Position numbers and translations under genes: made by a program. Under the pieces are notes generated by a model, which made no database searches, was not told the origin of the DNA, and worked only from the letters and a program-made list of their open reading frames with translations. Shown piece after piece: positions 1 to 6,856 of a stretch of 38,662 nucleotides of DNA. Within the stretch, counting starts at the first letter, position 1. Every line of letters begins with the position of its first letter. Source of the DNA: an uncultured Collinsella sp. (lineage in GTDB: Bacteria; Actinomycetota; Coriobacteriia; Coriobacteriales; Coriobacteriaceae); assembly GCA_958421655.1 (NCBI GenBank), contig CATZMG010000012.1, forward strand, positions 1-38,662, written 5' to 3'.

Positions 1-101
1 GCATAGACCTTCTGGTCATGCCTTGCCTTTTGAATGACAAATTGTCGCTCTGGACGTCGAGCAGCGTCGGCCCGTTACGCGGTTTGGTAAAACCGCGTAA
101 C
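1..101 (+). repeat. Left-truncated copy A of the three-copy structured repeat
   Basis: This is the right-hand part of an element found in full at 19743-19908 and 23136-23351. It keeps the inner hairpin (GCAT, bulged A, GACC, loop TTCT, GGTC, ATGC at 1-21), the TTGTCGCTCTGG arm near 43-54, a GTCGAGCAGCG core, and a final hairpin at 74-101 with arms GTTACGCGGTTT and AAACCGCGTAAC around loop GGTA. The final stem differs in sequence from the other copies but stays fully paired. The last C of the hairpin (position 101) is also the first plus-strand base of the hspR stop codon. The 5' half lies outside the window. Confidence 0.8.
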
Positions 102-517
102 TACAAATCCCCGCCGGCGCCCAGCAGCTTGCGCATGACTTGCTCGGGGTTAACTGAGCCGTCGCGCGGGGCCAGGGCGGTGATCTTCTTTTGCATCTTG
201 TACTCGTGCAGCTCGTCCTCGAGCTGGCGTACGCGGGCGCGGAGCTTCTCGTTCTCGCGTTCGCGCTCCTCGGCACGCTCCTTCATATCGAGGATGCGCA
301 CCACGCCGGCGAGGTTGATGCCCTCGTCGGTCAGTTGGTTGATGAGCTCCAGGCGCTCGATATCGGCACGCGAATACAGACGCGTGTTGCCGCCCGAGCG
401 CTGGGGATTCACCAAGCCTTTGGACTCGTAGACGCGCAGAGTCTGCGGGTGCATGCCGGTCAGCTCGGCCGCCACGCTGATCATGTACAGCGGTTTGTTC
501 CTATTGTCCTCGGCCAT
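101..517 (-). CDS. hspR: HspR, MerR-family heat-shock repressor
   Basis: This 138-residue protein has an N-terminal MerR-type winged helix (about residues 10-80). It contains the family signature region with TGMHPQTLRVYESKGL, followed by RSGGNTRLYSRADIERL. A charged coiled coil rich in Glu, Arg and Lys follows at about residues 78-108. In actinobacteria HspR represses the dnaK operon, using DnaK as co-repressor, and binds HAIR inverted repeats. Here it is the last gene of dnaK-grpE-dnaJ-hspR, 72 nt after dnaJ, which fits feedback control. I found no clear HAIR box upstream of dnaK. The stop codon coincides with the end of a structured repeat at 1-101. Confidence 0.93.
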   Translation of the reverse strand: MAEDNRNKPLYMISVAAELTGMHPQTLRVYESKGLVNPQRSGGNTRLYSRADIERLELINQLTDEGINLAGVVRILDMKERAEERERENEKLRARVRQLEDELHEYKMQKKITALAPRDGSVNPEQVMRKLLGAGGDL

Positions 518-589
518 GCTACCTGACCCCTTTCCGTCTCGTTATCGTCCATCATAAGCCCGTGGGCGCGGGCGTGCGCCGCGACCGCC

Positions 590-1555
590 CTAGTACGTCG
601 CCTTGTAACGGTTGACCTTCTCGCGATAGTCGCGTGTGTCGGTCTCGCGCAGCTTGGTCATGGCATCGCGCTCGTCATCGGATAGGTTCGTGGGGACCTG
701 CACCTTGATCTCGACGAGCAGCGCGCCTGTGCGGCCACGGTGCTTAACGTCGGGCGCCCCCATTTCCTTAAAGCGGAACTTCTTGCCCGTCTGGGTACCC
801 GCGGGCACCTTCAGACGAACCGTCGCACCGCCGGGCGTCGGCACGTCCACCGTGCAGCCGAGCGCCGCCTCGTAGACCGAGACCGGTACCTCCATGGTCA
901 CGTCGGCACCTTTGCGCTTAAACAGCGGGTGCTCCTCCACATGCGTGGTCACGACCAGGTCGCCGCGCTCGCCACCCGCAACGCCATACTCGCCGCGACG
1001 CTTGTAGCGCAGCTTGCCGCCGTCGACCGCACCCGCAGGCACCGAGACCGTAATGGTCTGCTGCTCACCTGTCGAGGGAATGCGATAGGTGACCTTGTGC
1101 GTCACACCGCGAAACGCGTCCTCGGCCGTCACATCGACGGTCAGCGACAGGTCGCCGCCCTTGCGAGCACGGCTGCGGCCAGCGCCGGCACCGGCAGCGC
1201 CCGCAGCCCCGGCAAAGCCCGAGCCCCAATCGCTGCCCCAGGCGCCGTTGCCGCTAAAGATGCTGTCGAAGATGTCGCCCCAGCCGCTGGCACCCGCGCC
1301 GGCACCGTAGCCGCCGCCATACGCGCCGCCCGCGCCCGGCATACCGCCAAACATGAGCATCTGGTCGTACTCTTTGCGCTTCTTCTCGTCCGAAAGCGTC
1401 TCATAGGCCTCGCTGATCTCCTTAAACTTGGCCTCGTCGCCGCCGGCATCGGGGTGATATTTTTGCGCGAGCTTGCGAAACGCGCTCTTGATCTCTTTGT
1501 CGGAGGCGCTCTTGGATACGCCCAGGATGTCATAGAAGGTTTTGCCTGCAGCCAT
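590..1555 (-). CDS. dnaJ: Class B DnaJ/CbpA-type J-domain co-chaperone
   Basis: The product is 321 residues long and stimulates DnaK ATPase activity while delivering unfolded substrates. The J domain spans about residues 5-70 with the essential HPD at 34-36. A Gly-rich linker with GAGGAYGGGYGAGAGASGWG follows, then two C-terminal beta domains. The four CxxCxGxG zinc repeats of classical DnaJ are absent, so this is the zinc-free class often labelled CbpA or DnaJ2. I start at the ATG at 1555 because GAGGAG lies just upstream; an in-frame upstream start (1588) would add 11 unlikely residues. A GC-rich hairpin separates it from grpE, so its level may differ from that of dnaK and grpE. Confidence 0.92.
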   Translation of the reverse strand: MAAGKTFYDILGVSKSASDKEIKSAFRKLAQKYHPDAGGDEAKFKEISEAYETLSDEKKRKEYDQMLMFGGMPGAGGAYGGGYGAGAGASGWGDIFDSIFSGNGAWGSDWGSGFAGAAGAAGAGAGRSRARKGGDLSLTVDVTAEDAFRGVTHKVTYRIPSTGEQQTITVSVPAGAVDGGKLRYKRRGEYGVAGGERGDLVVTTHVEEHPLFKRKGADVTMEVPVSVYEAALGCTVDVPTPGGATVRLKVPAGTQTGKKFRFKEMGAPDVKHRGRTGALLVEIKVQVPTNLSDDERDAMTKLRETDTRDYREKVNRYKATY

Positions 1556-1628
1556 CGTAGCTCCTCTCCTGTTACGTCCGCCGCCCATGCAGACGACGGT
1601 TCATGCTTTCATATGGCACTAGGCCAGA

Positions 1629-1658
1629 AAGGGCCCCGGGTGTTGCCCCGGGGCCCTT
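1629..1658 (-). terminator. GC-rich hairpin between grpE and dnaJ
   Basis: A perfect 12-bp stem (AAGGGCCCCGGG, 1629-1640; CCCGGGGCCCTT, 1647-1658) with a 6-nt loop begins 5 nt beyond the grpE stop. Read on the minus strand, only a short TTTCT tract follows. It could be a partial terminator or a stabilising 3' end or processing site inside the operon. Confidence 0.55.
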
Positions 1659-1663
1659 CTCAA

Positions 1664-2506
1664 TTACTCCTCGGTGCTCTCGGCCGTATCGGCCGTAGCA
1701 TCCTCGGGCGCCGCTTCGGGCTCCGGTGCGGGGCGCTTCTCGCCACCGTAGGTCACCGTCACCATCGCGGAACGCAGGATGCGATCCGCCATGCGGTAGC
1801 CCTTCTGGTACACATCGTTGACGGTCTCGTCGTACTGCGACGCGTCCTCGACGCGACCCACGGCCTGGTGCTCGAGCGGATCGAACGCCTCGCCCTTGGG
1901 GTCGATTGGCTCAACGCCCTCGTGCGCGAACACGTCGAGCAGCTTGGCATGTACCGCGTCAACGCCATCGACGAACTGCTTAAAGTCGTCGGAAAGCTCT
2001 TGACTGCGGGCATGGTCAATCGCGCGCTCGATATCGTCGATCACCGGCAACAGCGCGGTGACAAGCTTCTCGGTCGCGCGCTCGCGCTCGGCGATACGCT
2101 CATTGGCGGTGCGGCGACGGAAGTTCTCCCAGTCGGCCTGCAGACGGGCGGTGCGCTCGGTGGCGTCCTTTGCCTTGTCCTCTGCGGCCTTCTGAGCCTC
2201 TGCCGCAGCATCGAGCTCGCTGCGCACGTCGGCGAGCTCCTTTTGGGCCTGCTCGAACTTGAGCTTAAAGTCGTTGTCGGCGGCTTCCTCACCGTCGCGG
2301 ATAGCAGCTTCCACCATCTCGTCCTCGGTCATCGTCGCCTCCTTGTTGGAATCCTCTACCTGGTTCTCGGCAGCCTCGGCGGCCGCGGCCTCGTTGGCCT
2401 CGGTATCGTCGACGGCCTCTACGGGAATCTTCACGTCCTTCTCCTCAGAGTCAACGGGGGCGGCGCCAGCGGCAGCCGCCTCCGTGCGAGCTTTACGGGC
2501 GGACAT
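1664..2506 (-). CDS. grpE: GrpE nucleotide exchange factor
   Basis: This protein releases ADP from DnaK. It is 280 residues long, above the usual ~190-220, because of an acidic Ala/Glu-rich N-terminal extension (about residues 1-75) and an acidic Pro/Ala/Glu tail. The conserved core shows the long coiled coil (about 78-130), then LQADWENFRRRTANE, the LLPVIDDIERAI region and the C-terminal beta domain with YQKGYRMADRILRSAMVTV. The ATG at 2506 lies 2 nt past the dnaK stop. Its ribosome-binding site GAGGAC sits in the last codons of dnaK, so the two are probably translationally coupled. Internal Met codons exist, but the coupled start is better supported. Confidence 0.95.
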   Translation of the reverse strand: MSARKARTEAAAAGAAPVDSEEKDVKIPVEAVDDTEANEAAAAEAAENQVEDSNKEATMTEDEMVEAAIRDGEEAADNDFKLKFEQAQKELADVRSELDAAAEAQKAAEDKAKDATERTARLQADWENFRRRTANERIAERERATEKLVTALLPVIDDIERAIDHARSQELSDDFKQFVDGVDAVHAKLLDVFAHEGVEPIDPKGEAFDPLEHQAVGRVEDASQYDETVNDVYQKGYRMADRILRSAMVTVTYGGEKRPAPEPEAAPEDATADTAESTEE

Positions 2507-2508
2507 GA

Positions 2509-4401
2509 TTACTTGTCCTCGTCGTCCACAACCTCGTAGTCGGCATCGACGACGTCATCGTCGGCAGGCTGGGCGCCGGCGGCACCGTCGGTCTGCTGCT
2601 GAGCGTCGGCGTAGACAACCTGGGCCAGCTCATAGGCCACGGACTGCAGGGACTCGCCGGCGGCCTTGATGGCCTCGACGTCAGAGCCCTCGAGCGCCTT
2701 CTTGGCGTCGGCGATAGCGGCCTCGGCCTTGGACTTCACGTCAGCGGAAACCTTGTCGCCCAGCTCGTTGAGGGTCTGCTCGGTGGAGTAGCACAGGCTG
2801 TCGGTCTGGTTGCGGACCTCGACCTCTTCCTTCTGCTTCTTGTCCTCCTCGGCATGAGCCTCGGCGTCCTTGACCATACGATCGACTTCGTCGTCGGACA
2901 GAGCAGTGGAGCCGGAGATGGTGATCTGCTGCTCCTTGCCGGTGCCCTTGTCCTTAGCGGAGACCTTGACGATACCGTTGGCGTCGATGTCGAAGGTGAC
3001 CTCGATCTGCGGCACGCCGCGGCGGGCAGCCGGAATGCCGGTCAGCTGGAACTTACCGAGCGACTTGTTGTCGCGGGCAAGCTCGCGCTCGCCCTGGAGC
3101 ACGTTGATCTCGACGCTGGTCTGGTTGTCGGCAGCGGTGGAGTAGACCTCGGTCTTGGAGGTCGGGATCGTGGTGTTGCGGTCGATCATCTTGGTCATGA
3201 TGCCGCCCATGGTCTCGACGCCCAGCGACAGCGGGGTAACGTCGAGCAGCAGGATGCCCTCGACGTCGCCGGTGAGCACGCCGCCCTGGACGGCAGCACC
3301 GTCGGCAACGACCTCGTCGGGGTTCACGGACATGTTGGGCTGCTTGCCGGTCATGGTCTTGACGAGCTCCTGGACAGCGGGCATACGGGTGGAGCCGCCG
3401 ACGAGGATGACCTCGGTCAGATCGGAGAGCTTAAGCTTGGCGTCGCGCAGGGCGTTGGTGACAGGCTGCTTGCAGCGCTCGAGCAGGTCGCGGGTGATCT
3501 TCTCGAACTCGGCGCGGGTCAGCGTGTAATTGAGGTGCAGCGGGCCGGACTGGTTCATGGTAATGAACGGCAGGTTGATGGTGGTCTGCTGGGCGGCGGA
3601 GAGCTCCTTCTTGGCGTTCTCGGCGGCCTCCTTCAGACGCTGCAGGGCCATGGGATCCTGACGCAGGTCGACACCGTTCTCCTGCTGGAACTTATCGGCC
3701 ATCCAGTCGATGACGCGCTGATCCCAGTCGTCGCCGCCCAGGTGGTTGTCGCCCGAGGTGGACAGAACCTCAAACACGCCGTCGGCGAGGTCGAGGATGG
3801 AGACGTCGAAGGTGCCGCCGCCCAGGTCGAAGACCAGGATGCGCTGGTCGGTGCCCTGCTTGTCCAGGCCATAGGCAAGAGCAGCAGCGGTCGGCTCGTT
3901 GACGATACGCTTGACGTTGAGGCCGGCGATCTTACCGGCGTCCTTGGTGGCCTGACGCTGGGCGTCGTTGAAGTAGGCCGGGACGGTGATGACGGCGTCG
4001 GTGACGGTCTCGCCCAGATACTTCTCGGCGTCGGCCTTCATCTTGGCGAGCGTCATGGCGCTCACCTGCTCAGCGGTGTAATCCTTGCCCTCGATGTCGA
4101 CGACGGCACGGCCACCCTGGCCCTCCTTGACCTCATACGGCACGGTCTTGATCTCGGAGGTGCACTCGGAGTACTTGCGGCCCATGAAGCGCTTGATGGA
4201 GAACACGGTGTTCTTGGGGTTGGTGACAGCCTGGTTCTTAGCGGCCTTACCCACGACGCGGTCGCCGTCGGCACGGAAGCCCACGACGGACGGGGTGGTG
4301 CGGTCGCCCTCGGCGTTCACGATAATGGTCGGAGAACCGCCCTCGAGAACGGCCATTGCGGAGTTAGTAGTACCAAGGTCGATACCAAGAATCTTACTCA
4401 T
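2509..4401 (-). CDS. dnaK: DnaK (Hsp70) chaperone
   Basis: The 630-residue ATP-dependent cytoplasmic chaperone is full length. The N-terminal ATPase domain starts with ILGIDLGTTNSAMAVLEGG. It carries the phosphate-binding motif LVFDLGGGTFDVS and the VILVGGSTRMPAVQ motif. The substrate-binding beta domain includes LLLDVTPLSLGVETMGG, followed by the helical lid and an acidic C-terminus ending in a run rich in Asp and Glu. It leads the operon with grpE, dnaJ and hspR. GAGGG about 9 nt upstream of the ATG serves as ribosome-binding site. Control by HspR is expected from gene content, but the operator was not recognised. Confidence 0.98.
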   Translation of the reverse strand: MSKILGIDLGTTNSAMAVLEGGSPTIIVNAEGDRTTPSVVGFRADGDRVVGKAAKNQAVTNPKNTVFSIKRFMGRKYSECTSEIKTVPYEVKEGQGGRAVVDIEGKDYTAEQVSAMTLAKMKADAEKYLGETVTDAVITVPAYFNDAQRQATKDAGKIAGLNVKRIVNEPTAAALAYGLDKQGTDQRILVFDLGGGTFDVSILDLADGVFEVLSTSGDNHLGGDDWDQRVIDWMADKFQQENGVDLRQDPMALQRLKEAAENAKKELSAAQQTTINLPFITMNQSGPLHLNYTLTRAEFEKITRDLLERCKQPVTNALRDAKLKLSDLTEVILVGGSTRMPAVQELVKTMTGKQPNMSVNPDEVVADGAAVQGGVLTGDVEGILLLDVTPLSLGVETMGGIMTKMIDRNTTIPTSKTEVYSTAADNQTSVEINVLQGERELARDNKSLGKFQLTGIPAARRGVPQIEVTFDIDANGIVKVSAKDKGTGKEQQITISGSTALSDDEVDRMVKDAEAHAEEDKKQKEEVEVRNQTDSLCYSTEQTLNELGDKVSADVKSKAEAAIADAKKALEGSDVEAIKAAGESLQSVAYELAQVVYADAQQQTDGAAGAQPADDDVVDADYEVVDDEDK

Positions 4402-4528
4402 TAGAAATTCCCTCTCTCTTTTGCGTTCGCGCCGCCTCGACGATCTGTCGCGCGGCGCTTCGGCTTGTCTTTCAGGATGTAGTGTATCCCCTTATGGGCC
4501 GGAATATACAAAATCTAAGTCAATTCAT

Positions 4529-4542
4529 ATAAGATTTCTTAT
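4529..4542. promoter_or_regulatory. Perfect 14-bp AT-rich palindrome upstream of dnaK
   Basis: ATAAGATTTCTTAT is an exact inverted repeat about 130 bp before the dnaK start. It sits in the only AT-rich stretch of this 655-bp intergenic region (4402-5059). It does not match the HAIR consensus. The nearest minus-strand promoter-like pair is weak (TTGTAT at 4506-4511 and GATACA at 4483-4488, 17-bp spacing). It may be an operator or part of the dnaK promoter region. Confidence 0.25.
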
Positions 4543-4639
4543 TGCTGAGAGTTTAGGTTCTTAAATGCGCAGGTAGACGCACTGTTTGAGTTCTCGGCAA
4601 ATCTATCGAGATCTATGTAGAGATGGCTGAGGTTTGCGT

Positions 4640-4853
4640 CCGGGGGTGCCTGGGGGCCGTCTTGCGGAAAGCTCATCCCGGTTTGAGCGTGGATTCCGGG
4701 TCGCAGTTTCCGTCTGAAGGCTCAACCGGAAACCGTATCCCGTTTTGAGAGCTGATACCGGCTCGCATTTTCCGCTAGCGGGCCTAACCGGAAACTGCAA
4801 CCCGTTTTTCGACAAAATAATGGGATGCGGTTTCCGCAAGCACGCTCAATCGC
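4640..4853. repeat. 62-bp-period degenerate tandem repeat, about 3.5 copies
   Basis: The marker CGCAGTTTCCG at 4702 recurs as CGCATTTTCCG at 4764 and TGCGGTTTCCG at 4826, exactly 62 bp apart each time. A more diverged unit precedes them from about 4640. Within a unit, GTTTCCG and CGGAAAC form an inverted repeat, and GCTCAA or TTTGAG motifs recur. No ORF with support covers it. It fills most of the spacer between dnaK (leftward) and the ferredoxin gene (rightward). Confidence 0.7.
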
Positions 4854-4970
4854 CCTATATTTCAAGTCACCTTTAGCTAACATTTATGCAGCTCAACGGC
4901 CCCACCTGCGCGTTTTTTAGTAAACCTTGGCATACTCGGCGAACGGTATGAAGATGCCGGCCAGAGGGTA

Positions 4971-4998
4971 TTGCAAACGGTCGCTCCCGTGGTATGTT
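4971..4998 (+). promoter_or_regulatory. Candidate promoter of the ferredoxin gene
   Basis: TTGCAA (4971-4976) and TATGTT (4993-4998) are separated by 16 bp and lie about 60 bp before the ferredoxin ATG. The elements are imperfect. Confidence 0.4.
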
Positions 4999-5059
4999 TT
5001 TGCCCGAATCAAACCGGCGCGCATCGCCTGTAGCGTCGGTCAACAGAGAGGAAACTACC

Positions 5060-5245
5060 ATGGCTCATCCCGTAATTGATGCCGACGAGTGCATCGCTTG
5101 TGGCGTTTGCGTCGACTCCTGCCCCGCTGGCGTTCTGGAGCTCCAGGACGTCGCTACCGTCGCTGACGAGGACTCCTGCGTCGCCTGTGGCGCTTGCCAG
5201 GACGCTTGCCCCGCTGGCGCGATCACCGAGATCGTCGAGGAGTAA
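5060..5245 (+). CDS. 2[4Fe-4S] bacterial-type ferredoxin
   Basis: This 61-residue soluble electron carrier has two classical cluster motifs: CxxCxxCxxxCP with Cys 11, 14, 17, 21, and again Cys 40, 43, 46, 50. It is Asp/Glu-rich, as clostridial-type low-potential ferredoxins are. The start at 5060 follows GAGAGGAAACTACC, a good ribosome-binding site; a longer in-frame start at 4994 would add 22 residues that do not belong to the family. It stands alone with its own promoter candidate and a strong terminator. Partners such as pyruvate:ferredoxin oxidoreductase or a hydrogenase are plausible but not in the window. The maturation genes at 13.8-18.8 kb suggest the cell does make a NiFe hydrogenase. 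Confidence 0.95.
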   Translation: MAHPVIDADECIACGVCVDSCPAGVLELQDVATVADEDSCVACGACQDACPAGAITEIVEE

Positions 5246-5284
5246 CAACTCCCCCACTTGCACACTCAAAAGTACACCGTGCAC

Positions 5285-5325
5285 AAAAAAAGGAGGCTTC
5301 CGCATCGCCGCGGAGGCCTCCTTTT
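5285..5325 (+). terminator. Rho-independent terminator after the ferredoxin gene
   Basis: A 13-bp stem (AGGAGGCTTCCGC at 5291-5303 with GCGGAGGCCTCCT) around a short loop is followed by TTTT. An A-run precedes the stem, so it may also act on the opposite strand. Confidence 0.85.
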
Positions 5326-5363
5326 GCATATGTGGGCAGCTAATTTGGAGCGGGACCCTTGGC

Positions 5364-5430
5364 AGTTGCGGTGGAATAGTTCCTGTTTTATGTCTTGGAT
5401 GCCGATTTTAGGAACTATTTCACCGCAACT
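5364..5430. repeat. Palindromic repeat family 1, copy 1 (downstream of niaR)
   Basis: Two 21-nt arms, 5364-5384 (beginning AGTTGCGGTGGAATAG) and 5410-5430 (ending CTATTTCACCGCAACT), pair along their whole length with one G-T. The 25-nt centre is AT-rich. A second copy is at 27314-27380 with nearly identical arms but a different centre. Both copies sit 14-17 nt beyond the stop of a minus-strand gene, which suggests a terminator or mRNA-end role. Confidence 0.8.
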
Positions 5431-5447
5431 TATAGATGCGGCGTCGA

Positions 5448-5993
5448 CTAGGACAAATCGTCTTCGTAGGGCATCAGGTCTGCTAGGTAGCCTTTTTCCT
5501 TGAGCATCGCCTCGATCTCGTCGAGGGTCTGTTCGTCCTCCGCCGCAATGCGATGGAAGTGGTAGCCGCTGGTCACCGTTAGCAGCGGAAAGCTCTTGCC
5601 GCTCTCGATATCGCGCAGATAGCGCTCGACATCGCGGCGATTGCGGATGTCCAGATCAGCCGTGATCTTACCGTATACGCGGTGATTGACGATCACATTG
5701 AGCACGGAGCCGCCGGCGTCGACGATACTCGTGAGCTCATCGCCCGCCTGCTCCACGCTGTGGCGAACCTTGACCAAGCGCGTGGGCACAGCGGGGCTGC
5801 TGGGGGCCTCCTGCAGCACATAACCACGGTTGGTCGCCACGATATCGTGCCCGTCGGCGCGCAGCAGAGCGATGTCTTGCACGACAATCTGGCGGCTCAC
5901 ACCCACCTCGCGGGCAAGTGCGCTGCCCGAAACGGGTCCCTTGGCTCCCTCGAGCACGGCCATGATGGCACGGCGACGCTCGCGGGCGTCCAT
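5448..5993 (-). CDS. niaR: NiaR, niacin-responsive repressor of NAD synthesis
   Basis: This 181-residue protein has an N-terminal winged helix (about residues 5-60, with SGSALAREVGVSRQIVVQDI as recognition region) and a C-terminal 3H domain. The 3H domain carries the conserved His residues expected for metal and ligand binding in KVRHSVEQ, IVNHRVYGKI and VTSGYHFHRI. In Firmicutes and Thermotogae, NiaR (YrxA) represses NAD synthesis and niacin uptake genes when nicotinic acid is plentiful. Here it is the last gene of nadA-nadB-nadC-niaR; its ATG overlaps the nadC stop by 1 nt (TAATG). The palindrome at 9357-9400 is its likely target, making the operon autoregulated. Confidence 0.92.
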   Translation of the reverse strand: MDARERRRAIMAVLEGAKGPVSGSALAREVGVSRQIVVQDIALLRADGHDIVATNRGYVLQEAPSSPAVPTRLVKVRHSVEQAGDELTSIVDAGGSVLNVIVNHRVYGKITADLDIRNRRDVERYLRDIESGKSFPLLTVTSGYHFHRIAAEDEQTLDEIEAMLKEKGYLADLMPYEDDLS

Positions 5994-6853
5994 TATTTAC
6001 CGTCCAACAGACGCAGGTGCTTGAGCGAGAGGTCGAGAATCGGCGCAGAGTGAGTCAGCGCCCCCGAGCTAATAAAGTCAACGCCCAGGTCGGCGAGCGC
6101 GCGGATATTGCTGGCGTCCACGTTGCCCGAGCACTCGGTCTTGGCGCGGCCGGCGATAAGCTCAATCGCGGCAGCCATATCGTCGTGGGTCATGTTGTCG
6201 AACATGATGATGTCGGCGCCGGCCTCCACAGCCTCGCGCACCATGTCCAGGTTCTCGCACTCAATCTCGACCGTCGTGGTAAACGACGCATGGGCGCGCG
6301 CCATCTCGATCGCGCGCGCCACGCCACCGGCGGCATCGATGTGGTTGTCCTTGAGCATGACGGCCGTCGACAGGTTGTAGCGGTGGTTGCTGCCGCCGCC
6401 GATCTCGACCGCCGCCTTCTCAAACACGCGCATACCCGGCGTGGTCTTGCGCGTGTCGACGAGCACAGTCTTGGTGCCCTCGAGCGCTGCAGCCATCTGG
6501 TGCGTATAGGTAGCGATGCCGCTCATGCGCTGCAGGTAGTTGAGCGCCACACGCTCGCCCGAAAGCAGCACGCGCGCGTCGCCGCGCACCTGACCCACAT
6601 GGTCGCCGGCGTGCACCTCGTCGCCATCGGCAACGTCGAGCAGCACCGAGCTCTGCGGATCCAGCAACTCAAAGGTGCGGGCAAACACATCCAAGCCGGC
6701 GATGATGCCGTCGGCCTTGGCGATAAGCTCCACCGTGGCGGGGCGCGCCGTGGGACACACGCTCGCCGTGCTCACGTCCTCGAACGTGATGTCCTCGCGC
6801 AGGGCCTGCAGAATCAGATCATCGGCGACGAGCTTCATGGTAATGGGATTCAT
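5993..6853 (-). CDS. nadC: NadC, quinolinate phosphoribosyltransferase
   Basis: This enzyme converts quinolinate and PRPP to nicotinate mononucleotide, CO2 and pyrophosphate. The 286-residue length is normal. Recognisable stretches are LIAKADGIIAGLDVFARTFELLD in the N-terminal domain, ERVALNYLQRMSGIATYT, the catalytic DTRKTTPGMRVFEKAAVEIGGG region with NHRYNLSTAVMLKDNH, and VEIECENLDMVREAVEAGADIIMFDNM in the barrel. GAGGAG precedes the ATG at 6853, which is 3 nt beyond the nadB stop. It ends in a 1-nt overlap with niaR. Confidence 0.96.
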   Translation of the reverse strand: MNPITMKLVADDLILQALREDITFEDVSTASVCPTARPATVELIAKADGIIAGLDVFARTFELLDPQSSVLLDVADGDEVHAGDHVGQVRGDARVLLSGERVALNYLQRMSGIATYTHQMAAALEGTKTVLVDTRKTTPGMRVFEKAAVEIGGGSNHRYNLSTAVMLKDNHIDAAGGVARAIEMARAHASFTTTVEIECENLDMVREAVEAGADIIMFDNMTHDDMAAAIELIAGRAKTECSGNVDASNIRALADLGVDFISSGALTHSAPILDLSLKHLRLLDGK

Positions 6854-6856
6854 GGT

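Noticed and set aside
74..101. P4 hairpins as ordinary rho-independent terminators of hspR, the lipoprotein gene and pyrE
   Set aside because: No U-run follows the stem on the minus strand in any of the three copies, although a non-canonical role in ending transcripts stays possible.
740..2539. A 599-codon plus-strand frame opposite dnaJ and grpE
   Set aside because: It is antisense to two recognised genes and has Arg/Ala/His-rich composition without domains.
2854..4404. A 516-codon plus-strand open frame opposite dnaK
   Set aside because: It is the antisense shadow of a well-conserved dnaK in GC-rich DNA, with Leu/Gly/Val/Asp-heavy composition and no family motif.
4402..4620. HAIR operator for HspR
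   Set aside because: Only isolated TTGAG or CTCAA half-sites are present; none form CTTGAGT-N7-ACTCAAG.
4640..4853. CRISPR array
   Set aside because: The repeats are contiguous 62-bp degenerate tandem units without unique spacers or cas genes.
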